Positions 15,547-20,458 of a stretch of 20,458 bases of DNA are shown here, in pieces. The notes below the pieces were generated by a model. That model saw only the letters and a program-made list of their open reading frames with translations. It was not told where the DNA came from and did no database searches. Position 1 is the stretch's first letter; every line of letters begins with the position of its first letter. A program made the position numbers and the translations under genes. Origin of the DNA: JBHPCZ01 sp042573625 (GTDB lineage: Bacteria > Desulfobacterota > Desulfobacteria > Desulfobacterales > UBA11574); NCBI GenBank assembly GCA_042573625.1, contig JBHPCZ010000059.1, positions 1-20,458 on the forward strand, in the 5' to 3' direction.

Positions 15547-17385
15547 ATGATTGACAAACAAGTGGGTGACTACATCATTACCAAATCCTTGGGAAAAGGC
15601 GGTTTCGGCACTGTCTGGGCGGCCAAAGGGGGTGACGGCAATTCTGTTGCCATCAAGATTCTCAACCCTCAGGTGCTGGAGAATGAAAAAGTCGTCAGAA
15701 AGTTTTTCCATGAGGCGATGATTCTTGCCAAGCTGGATCACCCCAATATTTGTAAGCTTATGGAGTTTTTCCCGGACGGTAACAATTATTGCATCGTTAT
15801 GGAATATGTTCAGGGAAACGAACTGAAAAAAATCATTCAGCAACAAAAACTGTTGCCTTTTGAACTGGCATTTAAAATAGCGAAGCAGTCACTCGAAGGT
15901 TTTCAGTATGCCCATGAGAGCGGGATCCTGCACAGGGATATTAAGCCGGCCAATATCATGGTTGACAAGCACGGCAACGCCAAAATCATGGACTTCGGTA
16001 TCGCAAAAATGTCCACGGCAGCATCCCATGATACTGCTGCAAGCATGCTTTCAATCTTTTATGTACCCCCTGAAAGGTTGGATAAAAGCAGAGAAATTGA
16101 CGCAAAATCAGATATATACTCCCTGGGGCTCGTGTTCTATGAGATGTTTGCAGGCAGACGGCCTTTTTCCGCCACTGAAACCGCCCAGATTATGTTCTGC
16201 CACCTCAATGAAATCCCTGATCCGCCGTCTAAATATGCAACCAATCTCTCGCCGACAGTCAGTCAGGCCATTTCCAAGTCCCTTGAAAAAGATCCGGACG
16301 ACCGTTTCGCGGATTTTCGCGCCTTCAGTGAAGCAATGGGCTCCATTGACGGGGACATCGATGACGCCACATACACCGTTGATCTGGACAAAGGCGCATC
16401 ATTAGCGGATTCCGTGGGAGTGTTGCCCGATAGAGATGTTGAGGTTGTTGAAAAAAAGAAAAGTCCGATGACCTTGATTGCGTCTGTTTTGATCGCACTG
16501 ATCATTGCCGGCGCCGGCGCAGGCTATTTTATGAAGTCCAAGTCCGGGCCCAAAGACGTCGGCCCGCCGCCCCCGCCGCCCCCTGTGGAAAGCAAATATG
16601 AATTCTTGGAGAAAAACGCAAAAGGATTTGACGAATTCAAAGCAATACCGGGCGACGGCAGCACCATGGTATTTATCCCTGAAGGAGAATTTACCATGGG
16701 CTCGGACAAATACGCCGCCGAAAAACCCGTACAAACCATCTATCTGGACAAATACTATATAGACAAGTACCTGGTGACCAACGAGCAGTTTCAAAAGTTT
16801 GTTGATGAAACCGGATATGAGACCGATGCGGACCAGGAAGGCGCCGGAATGGTGAGAATCGGCCGGCGCTGGAAGAAAGTGGAGGGTACCAACTGGAAAA
16901 TACCGGACGGCCTCACCCCCATCGAGGGGAGAGAGAACCATCCTGTTTCCCAGGTGTCGTATAATGATGCACTGGCCTACTGCCAGTGGGCACAAAAAGA
17001 CCTTCCCACCGAAGCTCAGTGGGAAAACGCGGCCAGAGGACCGAATGCCTGGGAGTACCCCTGGGACAAAGAACCGAATGATACATTGGCCAACTTTGAC
17101 AACATGGTCGGTTCAACCACGCCCGTTAACGAATACGAAAAAGGCCAAAGCTTCTTCGGGCTGCACGATATGGCCGGAAACGTCTACCAATGGTGCAAGG
17201 ACTGGTACGGAACCGGCGAACGGCAGACACAGAACCCGACAGGACCGGAAAGCGGGACAGAACATGTCATTAAAGGGGGCTCCTATATAGAAGGGATGGA
17301 AAGCCTGCGTTCCGCCAACAGGGACAGATACGAGCCGAATTACAGCAGCTTTTTGTTTGGTTTCAGGTGTGCCGGTGAATACTAA
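15547..17385 (+). CDS. Transmembrane Ser/Thr protein kinase with periplasmic FGE/SUMF1-like domain
   Basis: 612 residues. Residues 9-270 are a Hanks-type kinase: glycine loop GKGGFG (16-21), K37 in VAIK, HRDIKPAN with D131, DFG at 149-151, and YVPPERL with DIYSLG after it, so it should be active. A membrane segment lies at about 308-329, then a run of seven prolines (340-346). Residues about 360-612 are a formylglycine-generating-enzyme/sulfatase-modifying-factor-like domain (MVFIPEGEFTMGS, LPTEAQWENAARG, DMAGNVYQW, FGFRCA). The two cysteines of true FGE active sites are absent: KGGSY is followed by IEGMESLRSANRDR. The domain is therefore probably a C-type-lectin-fold binding module that senses something in the periplasm. 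Architecture resembles Pkn1-type kinases. Ends the rightward operon. Confidence 0.93.
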   Translation: MIDKQVGDYIITKSLGKGGFGTVWAAKGGDGNSVAIKILNPQVLENEKVVRKFFHEAMILAKLDHPNICKLMEFFPDGNNYCIVMEYVQGNELKKIIQQQKLLPFELAFKIAKQSLEGFQYAHESGILHRDIKPANIMVDKHGNAKIMDFGIAKMSTAASHDTAASMLSIFYVPPERLDKSREIDAKSDIYSLGLVFYEMFAGRRPFSATETAQIMFCHLNEIPDPPSKYATNLSPTVSQAISKSLEKDPDDRFADFRAFSEAMGSIDGDIDDATYTVDLDKGASLADSVGVLPDRDVEVVEKKKSPMTLIASVLIALIIAGAGAGYFMKSKSGPKDVGPPPPPPPVESKYEFLEKNAKGFDEFKAIPGDGSTMVFIPEGEFTMGSDKYAAEKPVQTIYLDKYYIDKYLVTNEQFQKFVDETGYETDADQEGAGMVRIGRRWKKVEGTNWKIPDGLTPIEGRENHPVSQVSYNDALAYCQWAQKDLPTEAQWENAARGPNAWEYPWDKEPNDTLANFDNMVGSTTPVNEYEKGQSFFGLHDMAGNVYQWCKDWYGTGERQTQNPTGPESGTEHVIKGGSYIEGMESLRSANRDRYEPNYSSFLFGFRCAGEY

Positions 17386-17512
17386 TTAGTGTCTATCCAT
17401 TAATGGCATCTTTTGGCCCAATCCGGCGTTCCCGCCCTTTTGCAATCCTCGACGTAGCACACTACGCCTATGGCGTCGCTTCGCTCTGCTGATTTTATAT
17501 AATTGGCAGAAT

Positions 17513-17810
17513 TCCTTTGGCTTTTTTAAACCGTCGCTCGTTGGCTGATTCCGAATATCCAATTTCCAACAAGGAATATCGAATGATGAGGGATCTCCAA
17601 TCTATCTTGGGTATACGACAGCACCAAATTCCACGAAAAATCCAACCCGAAGGCAAACCAGCCGTTTTCCTTCTGAATTCGACATTGAATATTGGATATT
17701 AAATATTCAACACACGGGTTGAGTTGGGCCTCACTTATCAGAGCACCCCGGATCGGTAGAATCTTTCCGGGTCCTCCGCCAAGCGGAGAGGGTGTAAGGG
17801 CACAACTAAT
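17513..17810. repeat. Dispersed intergenic repeat, copy C (full length)
   Basis: Homologous throughout to copy A (3935-4271), starting at GGCTTTT...CGTCGCTCGTTGGCTGATT and ending at CACAACTAAT, where a terminator hairpin begins. The heptamer arms are at 17548-17589 (words such as ATTCCGA and ATATCCA) and 17677-17711 (words such as ATTGAAT and ATTGGAT). AATATCCAAT in the left arm can pair with ATTGGATATT in the right arm. A small hairpin, CTCCGC-CAA-GCGGAG, lies near the right end. The stretch 17386-17512 between the kinase stop and this copy contains no gene; it has a short CGTAG-CACA-CTACG hairpin (17453-17466). Confidence 0.88.
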
Positions 17811-17844
17811 AAAGGGCTACCCACTTGTGGATAGCCCTTTTATA
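17811..17844. terminator. Hairpin terminator between the convergent kinase and OmpH genes
   Basis: AAAGGGCTACCCAC (17811-17824), loop TT, GTGGATAGCCCTTT (17827-17840), with one C-A mismatch. A T run follows on the + strand (CCCTTTTAT), and an A run precedes it, so it can work in both directions. It lies 50 nt downstream of the OmpH stop on the - strand, and after the kinase operon on the + strand. Confidence 0.8.
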
Positions 17845-17893
17845 TTCCATTGGTTAAAAAAACCGGCTTTTATTCAATCGCGCTAAGCAATTT

Positions 17894-18415
17894 CTACTTT
17901 TTCTTGTTTAACTCTTTTAAAACCAGGTCTGTTATATCAAACTTGGGGTCCATGTAGCCGATGGCTTTGGGATCCTTCAAAATGATGGTATATTTATTCT
18001 TTTTTGCGACGTTCTTCAAAACAACGTCTGCTTTTTTCAGTATTATCGCAACAAGCTGCCTGTCCTCTCTCGTGATATCCTCTTTGGCATCCGCAACAAG
18101 TCTTTTATACGCCTTTATTGATTGTTGAAGATCCTCCTGCTTTTGTTGTCTTTCACTGGCAGGCAATTTGTTCCCGTGCTTATCAAGGAACGTTTTCCTC
18201 TGGTTAATTTCCGTCTGTTTTTTAGCGACAAGCGCCTGCTTTTTCTCCCGTAATTTCTGAATTTCCTTTTGCGCAGCCTTGCCCATCTTGGATTCTTTAA
18301 CCAACCGATTCAAATTGATATACCCTACCTTAGAATCCGCTGCAAAAGAAGCGGTGCAAAATGCCAGTCCGAAAAAAATGCAGAACACTAACATCAACCG
18401 GTTTTTAACTTTCAT
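17894..18415 (-). CDS. OmpH/Skp family periplasmic chaperone
   Basis: 173 residues. A signal peptide (1-25, cleavage after SFA) is followed by KVGYINLNRLVKES, which is the typical OmpH/Skp opening strand and helix. A long charged helical stretch (about 45-130, rich in K, E and Q) should form the coiled-coil tentacles, and TIILKDPKAIGYMDPKFDIT gives the closing strand. Skp trimers hold unfolded outer-membrane proteins in the periplasm. An AAAGGAGA ribosome site lies 9-10 nt before ATG 18415. It is not beside bamA or lpxD, the usual skp context, so it may be an extra paralog, perhaps serving the exported repeat protein next to it, though that is speculation. Confidence 0.88.
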   Translation of the reverse strand: MKVKNRLMLVFCIFFGLAFCTASFAADSKVGYINLNRLVKESKMGKAAQKEIQKLREKKQALVAKKQTEINQRKTFLDKHGNKLPASERQQKQEDLQQSIKAYKRLVADAKEDITREDRQLVAIILKKADVVLKNVAKKNKYTIILKDPKAIGYMDPKFDITDLVLKELNKKK

Positions 18416-18529
18416 ATTGAGCTGTTCTCCTTTAAGGGTTGCCTGTCTTCGGTCTCTCTAACAGATACGAGACGTGATTATAATTAGGGAGCTTTTAAAA
18501 CTGATAACTATTCACTGATAACCGATAAC

Positions 18530-18557
18530 ACCTAATCGAGTTTTAACTCGATTAGGT
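18530..18557. terminator. Perfect 13-bp stem hairpin between OmpH and the surface-protein gene
   Basis: ACCTAATCGAGTT (18530-18542), loop TT, AACTCGATTAGGT (18545-18557). It begins 6 nt after the stop of the leftward surface-protein gene, so it fits a 3'-end hairpin. No T run follows it on the - strand, so intrinsic termination is uncertain; it may instead protect the 3' end of the mRNA. Confidence 0.5.
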
Positions 18558-18563
18558 TATTAC

Positions 18564-20458
18564 TTAAGCCGTCGGGCATCCGGATTCATCCACCTGAAGC
18601 CTTTCTTCGGTATCCGGGCATTGGTCTGCGTTGTCGCCGACGCCGTCGCCATCCGAATCCCTGGATTCATTCGGGTCATCCGGGAAGGCATCCTGATCAT
18701 CCGGTACGCCGTCTCCGTCCGAATCTTCCGTTTCCCCGGCTTCTGTGTCCGGGTCAGCGTTGTCGCCGATGCCGTCTCCATCCGAATCCTTGGATTCATT
18801 CGGATCATCCGGGAAGGCATCCTGATCATCTGGCACACCGTCACCGTCCGAATCTTCCGATGATGGCCCTGCTCCGATGTCCGGGTCTGCATTGTCGCCA
18901 ATGCCGTCTCCATCCACATCTTCCCATTCGTCCGGATCTTCGGGAAAGGCGTCCTGATCATCCGGTACGCCGTCTCCGTCTGTATCCCCTGCTTCGATCG
19001 AAAGCAGAACCGGCTCTGATTCGAAAAATTTCTCCGCTTTTGCGAGTTTTTCCAAATCCTCCAGCAGAAGTTGGAGGTTGGCAACGCTCAGGATCTTGCC
19101 ACCAAAATCACGCAAACCGCCTATGACATATACCGGATATGGGTTGATCTGAAAACTACCCACTGTAGGCGGGTAAATGACTGAAGAAGCCGGTTCTGGA
19201 TACGGGTTATTTGGTATCACAAAGGTTGCATCCAGCCAGCCTGAATAATTATTCAAACTTCCAGTCAGCGACAGTTTCACAATTGTAGTGATGTCGATTT
19301 TCGGGACCTGAAGTGTAGGTGGTGGTATCGGCAAAGCAGGATTCGGAGTTCCGCCCAACAATCCGATGGTGTTTCCAACTACCGTCAGACTACCACCCGT
19401 AAGTTCACCGTAGTTTATATCCCAACCAGTCAGACTAATTGCACCGCCACCCGCATTCAAGGTGCCCAGCAGCATATCCCCCCCCGCGCCCGCGTGGTTA
19501 ATCGTGATGGGAGCGCCAAAGGTGTTAATCGTACCGGGACCACCGGTGTAGTTGTCGAAAATTTCGCCGGGGGCGGTGCTATAAAACCCGCCATACGCGA
19601 TAATGTCATTCGGCGCCGTAACGCTGGCATCGTTGAACTCCACAACGCCGGCTACGTTGAGGTCACCATCAACAACCACCGTATTCGCGCCGGTAGAACC
19701 TGTCACGTACAGGTTGATGAATGGTAGGAGTGGGAATACCCCTCCTGCGAGTGTAAAATCGTCGTTTCCGCTTCCGCCTTGCAACATTTCAAAGTTGCCA
19801 ATGCTCAGTGTTCTTCCGCTTGCGGTATATGTGCCTGTTGCTGGGCCGTCGATATCCCACGTTGCATCGACATTCAGGCCCGCCAACTGGTCATAACCGT
19901 CACTACCCGCTATCAACTCATTGATGTTGTCAAACCCTCCAGTAATGCTCACTTCCGTACCGGCAAAACCATCTGTCGTTCCCGTTCCGGTCAACGTCAC
20001 ATCACGCGGCGTAGTATAAGACGACCAGTCCAATGTATCATTACCCGCACCGCCGTCTATCGTACCGCTGATCGTCATTGTATCATTGAAGATAAACGCG
20101 TCAGTGCTGCTGCCGCCCGTCAGGTTCGCAAAATCCGTAAAGGTAACCGTGTTGGCACCGCTCGTCAGTGTACCGTCATCCGCCCCGGTTATCGTCCACA
20201 CATTCGCCAAGTTCGCTCCGGTCAGCGTGTCCCCGCCTCCCGGTCTCGCTATCAATACGTCAATGTTGTCAAAACTGCCCCCGATACTCGCCTCCGTACC
20301 GGCAAAACCATCGTTCGTCCCTGTACCGGTCAGCGTCACACCACGCGCCGTCGTGTATGTCGACCAGTCTAAAGTATCAGCACCCGCGCCACCGTCTATC
20401 GTGCCGCTGATCGTCATTGTATCATTGAAGATAAACGCGTCAGTGCTGCTGCCGCCCG
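18564..20458 (-). CDS. Large repeat-rich calcium-binding surface protein, N-terminus outside the window
   Basis: The - strand frame is open from the window edge to TAA at 18564-18566, giving at least 631 residues. The ATG at 20417 is inside a repeat (the frame continues as FIFNDT before it) and is not the start. The N-terminal part visible consists of 113-residue repeats with RTX-like GGAGNDTLDW and GGSGNDDF motifs. A low-complexity beta-rich middle follows (GGxxxxINxF style), and then a roughly 140-residue region with VYVIGGLRDFGGK. The tail has three thrombospondin type 3 repeats (DGDGVPDDQDAFP, DGDGIGDNADPD) ending CPDTEERLQVDESGCPTA. Both repeat kinds bind calcium in known proteins. It is probably an exported adhesin or matrix protein. 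No OmpA peptidoglycan-binding domain follows the TSP3 tail, and the secretion signal is not visible. Confidence 0.75.
   Translation of the reverse strand, partial: GGSSTDAFIFNDTMTISGTIDGGAGADTLDWSTYTTARGVTLTGTGTNDGFAGTEASIGGSFDNIDVLIARPGGGDTLTGANLANVWTITGADDGTLTSGANTVTFTDFANLTGGSSTDAFIFNDTMTISGTIDGGAGNDTLDWSSYTTPRDVTLTGTGTTDGFAGTEVSITGGFDNINELIAGSDGYDQLAGLNVDATWDIDGPATGTYTASGRTLSIGNFEMLQGGSGNDDFTLAGGVFPLLPFINLYVTGSTGANTVVVDGDLNVAGVVEFNDASVTAPNDIIAYGGFYSTAPGEIFDNYTGGPGTINTFGAPITINHAGAGGDMLLGTLNAGGGAISLTGWDINYGELTGGSLTVVGNTIGLLGGTPNPALPIPPPTLQVPKIDITTIVKLSLTGSLNNYSGWLDATFVIPNNPYPEPASSVIYPPTVGSFQINPYPVYVIGGLRDFGGKILSVANLQLLLEDLEKLAKAEKFFESEPVLLSIEAGDTDGDGVPDDQDAFPEDPDEWEDVDGDGIGDNADPDIGAGPSSEDSDGDGVPDDQDAFPDDPNESKDSDGDGIGDNADPDTEAGETEDSDGDGVPDDQDAFPDDPNESRDSDGDGVGDNADQCPDTEERLQVDESGCPTA
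18633..19000 (-). repeat. Three thrombospondin type 3 units with 129/132-nt period
   Basis: Unit marks GTCGCC(G/A)A on the + strand lie at 18633, 18762 and 18894, i.e. 43 and 44 codons apart. The first two units are nearly identical in DNA; the third is more diverged (EDPDEWEDVDGDG). Each unit encodes the D-rich DxDxDG calcium-binding pattern. Confidence 0.85.
19740..20458 (-). repeat. 339-nt (113-codon) tandem repeats of the surface protein
   Basis: The start of MTISGTID occurs at 20417 and 20078, exactly 339 nt apart. Positions 20401-20458 and 20062-20119 differ at a single base of 58. A diverged partial unit follows toward 19740. The array continues beyond the window edge, so the total number of units is unknown. 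Confidence 0.9.

Noticed and set aside
7971..17385. Type VI secretion post-translational control cluster (PpkA/PppA/Fha).
   Set aside because: Kinase, phosphatase and FHA protein are present but no Tss, Hcp, VgrG or ClpV gene is seen, and the FHA domain is on a cyclase.
17517..17702. Small + strand ORF downstream of the kinase.
   Set aside because: It lies wholly inside dispersed repeat copy C, and its reading frame is not kept in copy A.
18560..19084. A 174-codon - strand ORF overlapping the TSP3 region.
   Set aside because: It is an out-of-frame shadow of the TSP3 repeats, with R- and M-rich periodic composition.

Overview
Organism and setting. The window looks like a chromosomal segment of a Gram-negative, probably anaerobic bacterium. 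A sulfate-reducer-like member of Desulfobacterota (former Deltaproteobacteria, Desulfobacterales) is the best guess. The reasons are a DUF362/ferredoxin protein, a YkgJ-type cysteine-cluster protein, an OmpH/Skp chaperone, a very repeat-rich surface protein, and long non-coding repeats between genes of a kind I remember from such genomes. This placement is inference; there is no rRNA or other marker gene. Left part (2-7921, + strand): the tail of a PlsC-type acyltransferase, a DUF362 protein with two 4Fe-4S motifs and a YkgJ-family protein form one tight operon. After a heptamer-periodic repeat region come a divergent phosphoglycerate kinase, then an M20 metallopeptidase overlapping a beta-class DNA methyltransferase, then a SprT-like/DUF2786 protein. 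The spaces between these genes hold dispersed repeats. Central part (7971-17385): a signalling island with two divergent arms around a promoter region at about 10809-11218. The leftward arm encodes a PP2C phosphatase, a class III nucleotide cyclase fused to an FHA domain, and a periplasmic SPOR-DUF1566 protein. The rightward arm encodes a 1171-residue membrane-anchored protein (caspase fold without its cysteine, eight beta-sandwich-like repeats, DUF1566 tail), a second PP2C phosphatase, and a transmembrane Ser/Thr kinase with a periplasmic sulfatase-modifying-factor-like domain that lacks the catalytic cysteines. Together they contain writer (kinase), erasers (two PP2C), a phospho-threonine reader with cyclic-nucleotide output (FHA-cyclase), and three envelope-facing proteins with DUF1566 or FGE-like C-terminal domains. 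My working model is an envelope-sensing Ser/Thr phosphorelay in which enzyme folds have been reused as binding modules. Right part (17386-20458): another copy of the dispersed repeat ending at a hairpin terminator, an OmpH/Skp periplasmic chaperone on the - strand, and the 3' part of a large - strand surface protein with RTX-like 113-residue repeats and a thrombospondin type 3 calcium-binding tail, which runs off the window edge. Outside the genes the most striking feature is the repeats: three copies of one roughly 300-bp element lying just downstream of + strand genes, a 53-bp near-perfect direct repeat, a 9-nt-periodic hairpin, and a shared 7-bp periodicity inside several of these elements.
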